A DNA stretch of 64,000 bases from Nitrospirota bacterium (GTDB lineage: Bacteria; JACPQY01): NCBI GenBank assembly GCA_016180645.1, contig JACPAV010000028.1, positions 11,606 through 75,605 on the forward strand, in the 5' to 3' direction. Of the stretch, positions 34,782 to 42,629 are shown one piece after another. The position numbers and the translations under genes were made by a program. Numbering within the stretch: the first letter of the stretch is position 1; the number at the start of each line of letters is the position of its first letter. The notes under the pieces were generated by a model. The model was given only the letters and a program-made list of their open reading frames with translations. It searched no databases and was not told the origin of the DNA.

Positions 34782-35237
34782 CTACTCCACTGGGGGCAGC
34801 ACATCCAGAGTGCCCATGATCGTGGCGGACTCGGCCATTCGGCGGTCAAACGTGATCAGCGTATGTGCGCCTGAACCGGTCGCCAACGCGATGTGGAGGG
34901 CATCGGCCGCTCGCAGAGACTGGCTCGTGCCCAGGGTCATCAAGAACTGTTCGGCGCGACGATGGGTGTCCGGAGTCAGATCCAGGTGTTGGTACTGTCC
35001 ATCACGCAGGTCGCGAATGAGGCGCTGGTAGACTCGTCCCGCGTCCCGCGCGGACAGGTGAGACTGGCGAACTCTTCGCCATATCGCGGACGTCGCCTCC
35101 GTGATGCTGAGGTCGGAGACGAGGAGGTCGGTCCGGCCTTCGAGGGCGTCCTCCAGTTCGTCGCTGCCGGATTCCGACACGTAGATTTTGATGAGGGCGC
35201 TTGTGTCGAGGTAGACGGGACTAGAGACGATCTTCAC
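34782..35237 (-). CDS. PIN-domain toxin (VapC-type)
   Basis: A 151-residue PIN domain: YLDTSALIKIYVSESGSD (first acidic residue), LSITEATSAIWRR (the SxxE motif), RAADALHIALA (conserved Asp) and LITFDRRMAESA (TxDxx). These are the acidic residues that hold Mg2+ in VapC RNases, which commonly cut tRNA or rRNA. The GTG start overlaps the antitoxin stop by 17 nt, the usual order of antitoxin first. Confidence 0.88.
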   Translation of the reverse strand: MKIVSSPVYLDTSALIKIYVSESGSDELEDALEGRTDLLVSDLSITEATSAIWRRVRQSHLSARDAGRVYQRLIRDLRDGQYQHLDLTPDTHRRAEQFLMTLGTSQSLRAADALHIALATGSGAHTLITFDRRMAESATIMGTLDVLPPVE

Positions 35238-35457
35238 GTTCCTTGGCCACGGTTGCCGAAAGCGGGGGGCCCTTCAGCGGAACGGTTTTGCGGAACTGGC
35301 GATGGCTGCGGAAGGGACGGCGTGAGCCGTCCGTCGGACGGACGAGTCGGGCGACCGGCCTTCCCCGATCCGTGAGCAGCACCTCCCGTCCTTTCGCCAC
35401 CTCTCGGATCAGCGTGGTGATGTTCTGCCGCGCTTCCCGGATGCCCGCAACCTTCAT
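35221..35457 (-). CDS. Phd/YefM-type antitoxin
   Basis: A 78-residue antitoxin with the prevent-host-death fold MKVAGIREARQNITTLIREV, then GREVLLTDRGRPVARLVR, and a basic, likely disordered C-terminal tail that should neutralise the PIN toxin. A near-perfect palindrome lies 7 bp upstream, consistent with autorepression by the toxin-antitoxin complex. Confidence 0.88.
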   Translation of the reverse strand: MKVAGIREARQNITTLIREVAKGREVLLTDRGRPVARLVRPTDGSRRPFRSHRQFRKTVPLKGPPLSATVAKEREDRL

Positions 35458-35463
35458 GAGACC

Positions 35464-35492
35464 AATGTGCTACAAGTAGAACATTTTGTCAA
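35464..35492 (-). promoter_or_regulatory. Promoter and palindromic operator of the PIN/Phd pair
   Basis: On the minus strand a perfect -35 TTGACA (35492-35487) is followed after 17 bp by CACATT (35469-35464). AATGTGCTAC-AA-GTAGAACATT (35464-35485) is a dyad with 9 of 10 complementary pairs covering the promoter. The layout fits autoregulation. Confidence 0.65.
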
Positions 35493-35638
35493 ACGCCGTT
35501 CGGCCCCGCCGCCGGCCCTCACGGCCACGGGAACATCAATGAAAGTTCCGCCCCCGAGCCCCACAAATAAATCGAGATGTGATAACGAAAGACCCGGCCC
35601 CATGACTTGAATAAGAGCCTCCAACAGAATGCCGATTC

Positions 35639-35755
35639 GTAGGGGAGCATCTTCAGATGCTCCCTCTTGTCCTTGCCTCCTCGTAGGGGAGCACCTTCAG
35701 GTGCTCCCTCTTGGTTGCTCCCTCTTGTCGGGAGGGTCTGAAGACCCTCCCCTAC
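35639..35755. repeat. REP-like cluster of three GTAG/CTAC hairpins
   Basis: Three perfect hairpins share one design but have different stems: GGGAGCATCT/AGATGCTCCC, GGGAGCACCT/AGGTGCTCCC and GGGAGGGTCT/AGACCCTCCC. Two start with GTAGG and the last ends with CCTAC; spacers are TCTTG-rich. Confidence 0.88.
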
Positions 35756-35784
35756 GCATTCCATACGTGTTGACATCTTGGACC

Positions 35785-36186
35785 TCAACGGGGGTGGGTG
35801 CTCACCAAGCGGCGGACGGTGTGGATGTAGTCTCCGACGGCGCGGAGGTCGCGTTCGATCAGCTTGGCCGAAATATAGTCCATGTACCCGGCCTGGACGT
35901 GGAGCCTCGAATGAAATCGGGCGAATTTCTCCAAAATGTCGGCTTTCTTGATCTCAGGATACTTCTTCTCCAATCCGGCGAGCTCCTCCTCCTTCCGGCG
36001 AGTACCTGAAGTGATCTTTTTCCCGCGATGCGCCAGTAGGGCGTTCGTCGCCCGGTGAGCTGCCAGCCATCCTTTTTCAGCCGCCTGGATCAAATCGGCC
36101 TCTTCCATGCCGTTCCGTCGGGCGGCATTGAATTCCTCCGAAGCTTTCTTCTGGAGCCGTTCAGCGAGAAGCAGAAGTTTGTTCAT
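35785..36186 (-). CDS. Helical protein of unknown function (HEPN-like?)
   Basis: A 133-residue, all-alpha, basic protein: LLLLAERLQKKASEEFNAARR, AAEKGWLAAHRATNALLAHRG and ARFHSRLHVQAGYMDYISAKL. The pattern of an N-terminal helix pair followed by a lysine hinge and a second pair resembles HEPN/PaREP1-type proteins, but no R-x4-6-H RNase motif is clear. It lies between REP clusters next to a toxin-antitoxin pair. A TAGAAT sits 11 nt before the start. Confidence 0.55.
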   Translation of the reverse strand: MNKLLLLAERLQKKASEEFNAARRNGMEEADLIQAAEKGWLAAHRATNALLAHRGKKITSGTRRKEEELAGLEKKYPEIKKADILEKFARFHSRLHVQAGYMDYISAKLIERDLRAVGDYIHTVRRLVSTHPR

Positions 36187-36197
36187 GTCTCATTCCT

Positions 36198-36203
36198 ATT
36201 CTA
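36198..36203 (-). promoter_or_regulatory. -10-like TAGAAT of the helical protein gene
   Basis: TAGAAT ends 11 nt before the ATG at 36186; the intervening AGGAATGAGAC has at best a weak Shine-Dalgarno. Confidence 0.45.
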
Positions 36204-36353
36204 CGCCGATAGCCGGATCGCTCAACGCGCGGCCCGGAAGTGTCGGTATGATTTCCCGGTTCGGCAGAGTGCTCATATCCTCTGGAAAGATTGTAGGAGA
36301 AGGTGGGGGGAAGTCAATGTGGGGAAGCGGCTGTTCTGTCCCCAGGAATCCGA

Positions 36354-36418
36354 CGCGGGCTGAAGCCCGCGGCTACCAAGGATTCCTTTCCGAGGTAGGC
36401 GCAGGCTTCAGCCTGCGG
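36354..36418. repeat. REP-like inverted hairpin pair, CGCGGGC/CGCAGGC family, copy 2
   Basis: CGCGGGC-TGAA-GCCCGCG followed by GCTAC, an 18-nt spacer, then GTAG and CGCAGGC-TTCA-GCCTGCG. It matches the family at 33762-33826 in mirror orientation, so the HAD-to-helical-protein block is bracketed by it. Confidence 0.85.
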
Positions 36419-36437
36419 TGGCTGGGCTGAGGAGGAC

Positions 36438-37574
36438 TCAGAACGAGCGGGATTCGCCGTGGTAGGGGAGCCAGAAAAGATTGTCGGGGAGCCCCTTCTC
36501 AGCCAACGCGGCCTTGGCCTTGATGGGCGGCTCGTCTTGAGGTTCGTCCGTCAGCCGAAATGTGTTGAAGTGCATGCCCATGCAATGGGCCGCGCCGAGA
36601 TCGACGCAGGCTTGAACGGCCTCCGCCGGATCGATGTGGACGGGACTCATGAACCACCGCGGTTCATAGGCCCCAATGGGGAGCGCAGCGAGGCGAACCG
36701 GCGTGAACCGGCGTCCGATTTCCGAGAAGAACTTTGTGTAGCCCGTATCGCCCGCAACAAAGACGCTGCCGTCCGGGCCTTTCAGAATCCAGCCGGACCA
36801 GAGCGTCCGGTCAAGATCCGTGGGTGATCGCCCGGAGAAGTGTTTCACCGGCACGCTGAAGATGGACAACGGACCCAGCGAACGCGATTGCCACCAATCG
36901 AGTTCGGTCACCGGCGCGATGTGCTTCTTTTGGAACCAAGCGCCCACCCGGAGCGGAACGAAGAACTGCGGATGATGCTCGATGGAGAGCCGTTTGATCG
37001 TCGCTGCGTCCATGTGGTCGTAGTGGTTGTGGCTGATGACGACGGCGTGAATCCGCGGCAGATCCTCGAACCGGATGCCCGGCTCGGCGTGTCGCTTCGG
37101 CCCCGTCCACTTGACCGGACTCGCCCGCTCGGACCAGATCGGGTCGGTCAGGATGTTGATCCCCTGCCACTGGATCAGGAATGTCGAGTGACCCACCCAC
37201 GTGGCGCGGATCTCATTTCCATCGACTGCCTTCGGGGGGACGGTGCGGGTGACGGGAACGTCGACCCATTTCGGCGGTTTTCGGGTGAATCCCCATCGCA
37301 GGACCGCGAGTGTGCGGCTCTTGCCCCGGCCGCCTTCGGGATTGAAAAAACGTTTGCCGTTGAAATGATCGGTGAGGGCGGGAGACTTTCCCCATGATAC
37401 GGAGGCACCGGCGAGAATCGAGGCCAGGACCACCCCCCCCACCCACGCCCTCTTGCCGAGGACGGCTTGGGGCCATGCGATGTCGCCGCGCCAAGGAAGG
37501 CGCGGCATGTACCATGGCCTCCCCCGCCAGGGGGGAGGGGAATTATTCGATTCCCTCTTTGCCGATTCGCTCAT
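36438..37574 (-). CDS. Metallo-beta-lactamase-fold hydrolase, exported (NAPE-PLD-like)
   Basis: An MBL-fold protein of 378 residues. The core has TWVGHSTFLIQWQGINILTDP, the metal motif VISHNHYDHMDAAT, HFSGRSPTDLDRTLWSG, FVAGDTGYTKFF and MGMHFNTFRLTDEP. This is the NAPE-phospholipase D / UlaG-like branch acting on phosphodiester or lipid substrates. The signal-like segment WVGGVVLASILAGASVSWG is preceded by about 40 residues (PPPWRGRPWYMPRLPWRGD) translated from the 53-bp dispersed repeat. The ATG overlaps the upstream stop (ATGA), which supports this start despite the odd leader. Confidence 0.82.
   Translation of the reverse strand: MSESAKRESNNSPPPWRGRPWYMPRLPWRGDIAWPQAVLGKRAWVGGVVLASILAGASVSWGKSPALTDHFNGKRFFNPEGGRGKSRTLAVLRWGFTRKPPKWVDVPVTRTVPPKAVDGNEIRATWVGHSTFLIQWQGINILTDPIWSERASPVKWTGPKRHAEPGIRFEDLPRIHAVVISHNHYDHMDAATIKRLSIEHHPQFFVPLRVGAWFQKKHIAPVTELDWWQSRSLGPLSIFSVPVKHFSGRSPTDLDRTLWSGWILKGPDGSVFVAGDTGYTKFFSEIGRRFTPVRLAALPIGAYEPRWFMSPVHIDPAEAVQACVDLGAAHCMGMHFNTFRLTDEPQDEPPIKAKAALAEKGLPDNLFWLPYHGESRSF
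37468..37520. repeat. 53-bp dispersed palindromic repeat, copy 2, inside the MBL gene 5' end
   Basis: Reverse-complement match, about 90 percent by eye, to 19351-19403, with the GCCGCGCC/GGCGCGGC core. It is flanked by a CTCCCCC-GCCA-GGGGGGAG hairpin. It is translated in frame as part of the MBL protein leader. Confidence 0.85.
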
Positions 37575-38638
37575 GGGTACTGCTGGTCCACGCTTTGGAG
37601 GAGACCTCGGAGGAGGGCGACGTTGGGTTCGGATTTGGGTTGGCCGGCTGCGGCGAGGTTCCAGTTGAACCAGTTGCCGCGATCGGGTTTTCCCAAAACG
37701 CCTTCGAGAGAGAAAAAGTGGAGGCGATCTACGGGGATTCCCGCGGCAAAAGCGGCCAGAACGTCCGCCTCCATCTCAGCGGGCGATTCGAAACCTGCGG
37801 CACCGCTGAACACGTCCGGGCTTGCGAGGAAAAGCCCGAGGTCCAGCGCGGCTTTGTCCCCGAACTGGGTCCGAGCCGTCCGGGCGTAACTGTAGACCAG
37901 CGCGGGGCCGAGCTTGAGTCCGTACAAGTTCGAGAACATCGTCGTGTAGACTTGGAAGGAGTACTCGTCCCAATCGATCCCTTCGACCGGTGATTCCAGG
38001 GCGCGTTGGATGGACGGGTCACCGTCCCCAAAATCATCGAGGATGAAGGGGATGGTGGTCATGAACACCTTGAAGCCCCGCGCGTGGGCGTTGTCGACCA
38101 TGTTCTTGAAATCGGTCTTGCCCGGCTCGAAATCGGGATCGAGGACTTTGGCCTCATAGAACTTGAGGAGTCCGTCCAGGACGTTCGATCCCGGTTGGGA
38201 GAGTGCCGCGAGAAGCTCCCGACCACGTGCAAGCGAGGGTTCGAGATCGACATAGAGCGTATCGACGGGGAGCTTCCTGGATTCGACGAAATCCATCAGT
38301 TCATAGAAGAAAGGGATGAAGAGGCCGCGCGTTCCGACGCTGGGCCATCGACCGTCTTCTTCCTTCAGCTCCGGCCAGAGTCGGACAACCACGTCTTGGC
38401 GATGCGCGGATTTCACGAGCGATTCCAGCCGCCTGAAATCGGTTGCCCCCAGCGTTACGCTTCGATTCAACGCCAGCCCATGTTCGGCCATGAACGGGAG
38501 AACCGACTCGACCTCTTCCTCGGTCTCAAACTCGCTCCAGACGGCGGCGCCGGAGGAGACCGCGGGGATCCGGCCCGAGTTTCCACCGCACGAGAAAAGA
38601 AGAATGGCGGTCATCAGCGCGCATTGAAGGGGGGTCAT
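37571..38638 (-). CDS. Exported lipoprotein of unknown function, possible TIM-barrel
   Basis: A 355-residue protein with a lipoprotein-like signal, MTPLQCALMTAILLFSCGG. Mature segments AVWSEFETEEEVESVLPFMAEH, VVVRLWPELKEEDGRWPSV, VDTLYVDLEPSLARGRELL and FKVFMTTIPFILDDFGDGD look like successive beta/alpha units, and DLEPS and DEYSFQVYTTMFSN could be an active-site cleft as in glycosidase-like barrels. I do not recognise the family. It lies between the SGNH and MBL genes, 1 nt after the former's stop, in one operon. Confidence 0.6.
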   Translation of the reverse strand: MTPLQCALMTAILLFSCGGNSGRIPAVSSGAAVWSEFETEEEVESVLPFMAEHGLALNRSVTLGATDFRRLESLVKSAHRQDVVVRLWPELKEEDGRWPSVGTRGLFIPFFYELMDFVESRKLPVDTLYVDLEPSLARGRELLAALSQPGSNVLDGLLKFYEAKVLDPDFEPGKTDFKNMVDNAHARGFKVFMTTIPFILDDFGDGDPSIQRALESPVEGIDWDEYSFQVYTTMFSNLYGLKLGPALVYSYARTARTQFGDKAALDLGLFLASPDVFSGAAGFESPAEMEADVLAAFAAGIPVDRLHFFSLEGVLGKPDRGNWFNWNLAAAGQPKSEPNVALLRGLLQSVDQQYP

Positions 38639-38639
38639 G

Positions 38640-39698
38640 CTACGGATCAATTCGGGTGCTGAGATAACGCAGGAGAGCTTGGGATGCAATTTCATGGGCG
38701 AGACCATTCGGGTGGTGATCGGTCTCGTGGACCCAGAGATCACGGTCCCTGTGCCGAGCGAGATCAGGAAGGAGATTTATGGCGGGGATTTTCTCGGCAG
38801 CCAGGAAAGTGTTGAGTCGTCCGACAAGATTGGCGTAGGGATAATCTTCCAGACGAACCAATTCGGGGAAGACGAGGACGGCAAACTCCTGTTGTCGGGA
38901 CCGGACGAGGTTGCTCAGGAGCAGGACCTTCGTGAAATTGGTGCCTCCCCGGGCCAATTCGTCTTCCGTCAAGCTCACGACATTCGATGACACGGATCGC
39001 AGCCGGACTTGGCGCCAAGCGAAGGAGGCCGCCATGCTCCAGGCCAGAATCGCCGGCGGCCTGAAGCTGTCGCGGTACTGGATGCCGATGAGGCGCTGAT
39101 GATCTTGGGCGAGCTTGGAGGAAGGGAAATCGTTCGTGTTCCATTGAAGGACGACGAGATCCGGATCGAGTCGGGATGCGGCCCGGTGGTAGAGCGCGAT
39201 CATGCCGTCCGTATCTTCGCCGGAAACGGCCATGTTCAGCACCTGGATGTTCTTACCCCGAATGGCCTTGCCTTCCAGTGCCGAGGCGAGTCTCCTCGCG
39301 AAAATGCGCTCGAAGGGCACGCCTTCTCCGACGGTGAACGAATCGCCGAGGAGAACGATCCTGAAAACATCCAGCGGCTTGTTGGCGTCGTATTCCACGT
39401 CCCGGTAACCGGCGGAATTGATCCGGTAGGGCACGCAGTTCTCAGCGTCGAATTCGCCATTAGGGTTGCTGTCGTAGCAGTGTTTGAAACTTGTACGTGG
39501 AGGGAACTTGTACAGCCCATCCTCGATGGTCAATTCCCCCACGCAGCACCAGTCAGCGGTCTTGCCGTCCTGTCCGACAACGATCCGCGGCCGGTGGGAA
39601 ACCGCGCTTCCAAGAATCCGGAACGCGATTTCCACGATCCCGAGGGTGACGAGCAGGGAGCCTCCTGCGAGTGCGGGAAGCTTTGCGCGGAAAGCCAA
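38640..39698 (-). CDS. Membrane-anchored SGNH/GDSL hydrolase
   Basis: A 352-residue protein with an N-terminal membrane anchor (ALAGGSLLVTLGIVEIAF) and an SGNH fold. Block I is VLLGDSFTVGEG with the Ser nucleophile; the Gly/Asn blocks are LNMAVSGEDTDG and VLQWNTNDF; block V is ETDHHPNGLAHEI with Asp and His. Such enzymes act as acetyl- or lipid esterases on envelope polymers. The start is a TTG. It forms an operon with the upstream aldehyde dehydrogenase (18 nt) and the downstream lipoprotein. Confidence 0.78.
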   Translation of the reverse strand: MAFRAKLPALAGGSLLVTLGIVEIAFRILGSAVSHRPRIVVGQDGKTADWCCVGELTIEDGLYKFPPRTSFKHCYDSNPNGEFDAENCVPYRINSAGYRDVEYDANKPLDVFRIVLLGDSFTVGEGVPFERIFARRLASALEGKAIRGKNIQVLNMAVSGEDTDGMIALYHRAASRLDPDLVVLQWNTNDFPSSKLAQDHQRLIGIQYRDSFRPPAILAWSMAASFAWRQVRLRSVSSNVVSLTEDELARGGTNFTKVLLLSNLVRSRQQEFAVLVFPELVRLEDYPYANLVGRLNTFLAAEKIPAINLLPDLARHRDRDLWVHETDHHPNGLAHEIASQALLRYLSTRIDP

Positions 39699-39716
39699 TT
39701 CAGCGGTGGGAGAAGG

Positions 39717-41111
39717 CTATTTCTTGACGCTCAGCACCGAGTGGTCGACCATGTCGTCGTACCCCCAGATGCCCATCTCGGCGCCGATGCCGCTTTCCTT
39801 GATTCCGCCGTAAAGCACGTCCGGCTCGAGCCAGAGGTGATTGTTCACCCAAACCGTGCCCGCTTGGAGACGCGAGGCCACTTCCTCCGCCCGCTCTCGG
39901 TTGGCCGACCAGACCGATCCGCCCAATCCGAAATGGCTTGAGTTGGCGCGCTCGACGGCCTCCTCGACGTCGCGATATCTTAGAATAGGAAGCGCCGGTC
40001 CGAATTGTTCTTCGGCAACGAGCGGCGCGGAGTCGTCCAGGCCCGTGACAATCGTGGGGAGAAAGAAATAACCTTTGTCCGCACCACGCTCCCCACCGGC
40101 CTCGATTTTCCCGCCCCGCTTTCGGGAGTCCGCGACAAGTTCCGACACGCGTTGCAACTGGGGCTCGTTGTTCACCGGGCCCATCTGGTTGTCCGGATTC
40201 AGCCCGTCGCCGACCTTGGCGGCCTTCGCCATTTCGGTGAGTTTGACCACCAGCCGTTCGTAGATGCTCTCATGCGCGTACACGCGCTTAATCGCAATGC
40301 AGATCTGGCCTGCGTTCATGAAGGCATTCCGGTAGATGTATTTCGCGGCCTTCTCTACATTGAAATCGTCCAGCAGAATGGCCGCGTCGTTCCCGCCGAG
40401 CTCGAGCGTGTAACGCTTGAGCGTATCGGCGCCGTCTTTCACGACGGTTTTCCCGACCTCCGTGCTCCCCGTGAATGAAACTTTCCGGATGTCCGGATGC
40501 TTCACGATGGCCGATCCAATGGAGCCAGGGCCGCTGATGCCGTTCACCACGCCGGGAGGGAGCGCTTGCGAGAGGATCTGAATCAATCGGAGCGTGGAAA
40601 GCGGTGTGTAGGAGGCGGGCTTGGAAACGACGGTGTTCCCCGCGAGAAGGGCGGGCGCGAGTTTCCAGCAGAGAATGGCGAACGGGAAGTTCCACGGCGT
40701 GATCGTGGCGACGACGCCCATCGGCTTCCGCTGTAGGACGACTTTTTCCGAACCGTCGTCTTTCAGCACGGTATTCTCGACCGCAAGGTTCGCGTAATAG
40801 CTGAAGAACATCGAGCCGAAGAAGACTTCTCCGCTCGCTTCGAGGAGGGGCTTGCCCTGTTCTTTGGTCAGGAGCTGGGCGAGATCCTGCATGTTCTCCT
40901 GAATGAGTTCGGAACACCGTTGAAGGGCTTTCCGACGGGCCGCTTGGTCCTTGCTCCAGTTTTTGAACGCCTTTTTCGCGGCCTCCACGGCCTGATTCAC
41001 CTGGTCGGGTGTGGCCTTGGGCACTGAATCCACCACCTCAAGCGTCGCCGGATTGCGCACCGGGAATGTTTCCCGCGCGCCGGTACTCTTTCCATCGATC
41101 ATCATTTCCAT
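39717..41111 (-). CDS. NAD(P)-dependent aldehyde dehydrogenase
   Basis: A 464-residue ALDH superfamily enzyme. Signatures: ITPWNFPFAILCWKLAPAL, SFTGSTEVGKTVV, the general base in LELGGNDAAILL and the nucleophile Cys in FMNAGQICIAIKRVYAH. The C-terminal GTVWVNNHLWLEPDVLYGG is complete. It is close to the succinate-semialdehyde or medium-chain aldehyde branch; the substrate is not fixed by sequence. Most members have R after the catalytic Cys region, here K (IAIKR). Start ATG 41111 has a GGAGG site. Confidence 0.9.
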   Translation of the reverse strand: MEMMIDGKSTGARETFPVRNPATLEVVDSVPKATPDQVNQAVEAAKKAFKNWSKDQAARRKALQRCSELIQENMQDLAQLLTKEQGKPLLEASGEVFFGSMFFSYYANLAVENTVLKDDGSEKVVLQRKPMGVVATITPWNFPFAILCWKLAPALLAGNTVVSKPASYTPLSTLRLIQILSQALPPGVVNGISGPGSIGSAIVKHPDIRKVSFTGSTEVGKTVVKDGADTLKRYTLELGGNDAAILLDDFNVEKAAKYIYRNAFMNAGQICIAIKRVYAHESIYERLVVKLTEMAKAAKVGDGLNPDNQMGPVNNEPQLQRVSELVADSRKRGGKIEAGGERGADKGYFFLPTIVTGLDDSAPLVAEEQFGPALPILRYRDVEEAVERANSSHFGLGGSVWSANRERAEEVASRLQAGTVWVNNHLWLEPDVLYGGIKESGIGAEMGIWGYDDMVDHSVLSVKK

Positions 41112-41256
41112 GCAATGCCTCCAATCATGGGTTGGACAGGCGCTGAAGCTACCACGCCCACCCGGAGGTCTCAATCCATCCGCCCGGTGGCGGGTTGCAC
41201 GGCTCTTGGCGCTGTTTGCCGGAGGGTGTAGTGTTGGAGCTGATGAAGGAGGCCAC

Positions 41257-41649
41257 ATGTTGACGCAAGCGGAAGTGAAGACCTTTTCGGACAAATTTCT
41301 GGGGGCGTGGAACGAGCAAGACGTGGCAAAGGTCGTCGATTGTTACACCCCGGACACGGTTTACCGGGATCCGAATACGCGAGGCGAAGTGAAGGGGAGC
41401 GATGGAATGCGGCGGTATCTGACGAAGCTTTTCGCAAGCTGGCAGATGCATTGGTCGCTTCGCGAGGCTTTTCCGCTCGACAAGCTGAACGGCGTGGCGG
41501 TGTTGTGGCATGCAAAGATCGGCAAGCCGAACGGCGGACCCTCCGTGGAGGTGGACGGGATGGATCTCGTCGTCATCGAGAACGACAAGATCAAGCGAAA
41601 CGAAGTCTACTTCGACCGGGCCGTGCTCGCGCCGTTGCTCGGTATGTAG
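41257..41649 (+). CDS. SnoaL/NTF2-like small protein
   Basis: A 130-residue cone-shaped NTF2-like domain: SDKFLGAWNEQDVAKVVDCYTPDTVYRDPN, then GMRRYLTKLFASWQMHW and VEVDGMDLVVIENDKIKRNEVYFD. The W-N-x-x-D and Y-x-D-P pattern is typical of SnoaL-like isomerase or polyketide-cyclase relatives, which are functionally diverse. A strong Shine-Dalgarno, AAGGAGG, lies 5 nt before the ATG. It converges on the alpha/beta hydrolase gene. Confidence 0.8.
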   Translation: MLTQAEVKTFSDKFLGAWNEQDVAKVVDCYTPDTVYRDPNTRGEVKGSDGMRRYLTKLFASWQMHWSLREAFPLDKLNGVAVLWHAKIGKPNGGPSVEVDGMDLVVIENDKIKRNEVYFDRAVLAPLLGM

Positions 41650-41675
41650 CGGGTTTTGTCCCGGCCGGCGATCGC

Positions 41676-42629
41676 TCAGTCAGGTGGTCTGCGGCCGTTC
41701 TTCTGTCCCCGGATCAAGCCGTGGGACTGAAAGAACTTCTCGACGCGCAGGTTGATCCAGTCGGGGAATTCGATGGGAACGTAGTGCGTTCCATTCGGAA
41801 TGACCATCAGCTCGGAGCCGGAGATCGCCTTGTGCATCTTGATCGCTCGACTCGCGGGCGTCATGTTGTCGTGGTCGCCGAAAGCGATGAGCACCGGGAC
41901 TTTCACGTCCGGGAGCACGTCGCCGGCGTCATGTTCCCCGAGAAGATTCAGCGTTCGGTAGTAGACTTCAAAATCCATGTTGATGAATTCTGCGGCCACG
42001 GAACGGAAGATTTCTTCGGCACAGGTCTTGCCGACAATGCCGAGGAGTTTCATCCCGTCGAAGGCCCAATCCTGCTTCAGGAGCCAGTCCATCGCCTTCT
42101 TCTGCGGGCCGCCCATCCGTTCGAGAAGGGTGATGAATCGGGGGAGCGTGGCGCGAAGGCGGACGTTCTGGACGAAAGAGTCGAAAGGCTTTCCGTCCAC
42201 CCCGGAGAAGGCCACGATGGCATTGAACCGATCCGCGTGCTCACGGTAGTACTCGAAGCAGACTTGGACGCCCATGCTCCACCCGGCGAAGATGGCGCGA
42301 GGGATGTTCTCCTTTTCCATGAGGATCTCCAGGTCGCGGCACTGATTGGGCACGGAGAGGGTGGACAAATCCTTCGGGCGCTGGGAGGTGTACAGCCCCC
42401 GGTAGTCCCAAATGTAAATGCGGAAGCGGTCGCCGAAGTAATCGATGAAGAATTTCCATGGGACCCAATTGCCGCCGAGGCCGTTGGCCACAACCAGGGG
42501 GATTTTCCCCCGGCCCGTGACGTGGTACCCGATGCGGGTGCCGTCGTAGCTGCTGAAGGATCGGGACTCGATCGGGTATTTCACCTCGATCGGGGCGACG
42601 ATGGGCGGCTCGCTATGGGTTTTCATCAT
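41676..42629 (-). CDS. Alpha/beta hydrolase
   Basis: A 317-residue cytoplasmic hydrolase without signal peptide: VVANGLGGNWVPWKFFIDYFG (oxyanion), IYIWDYRGLYTS, the nucleophile elbow FAGWSMGVQV, the acid in IAFGDHDNMTP and the base in NGTHYVPIE. Epoxide-hydrolase or haloperoxidase-like family; the substrate is unknown. The ATG (42629 or 42626) lies inside the end of the giant hydrolase gene, overlapping it by up to 17 nt, so the two should be translated from one message. Confidence 0.87.
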   Translation of the reverse strand: MMKTHSEPPIVAPIEVKYPIESRSFSSYDGTRIGYHVTGRGKIPLVVANGLGGNWVPWKFFIDYFGDRFRIYIWDYRGLYTSQRPKDLSTLSVPNQCRDLEILMEKENIPRAIFAGWSMGVQVCFEYYREHADRFNAIVAFSGVDGKPFDSFVQNVRLRATLPRFITLLERMGGPQKKAMDWLLKQDWAFDGMKLLGIVGKTCAEEIFRSVAAEFINMDFEVYYRTLNLLGEHDAGDVLPDVKVPVLIAFGDHDNMTPASRAIKMHKAISGSELMVIPNGTHYVPIEFPDWINLRVEKFFQSHGLIRGQKNGRRPPD

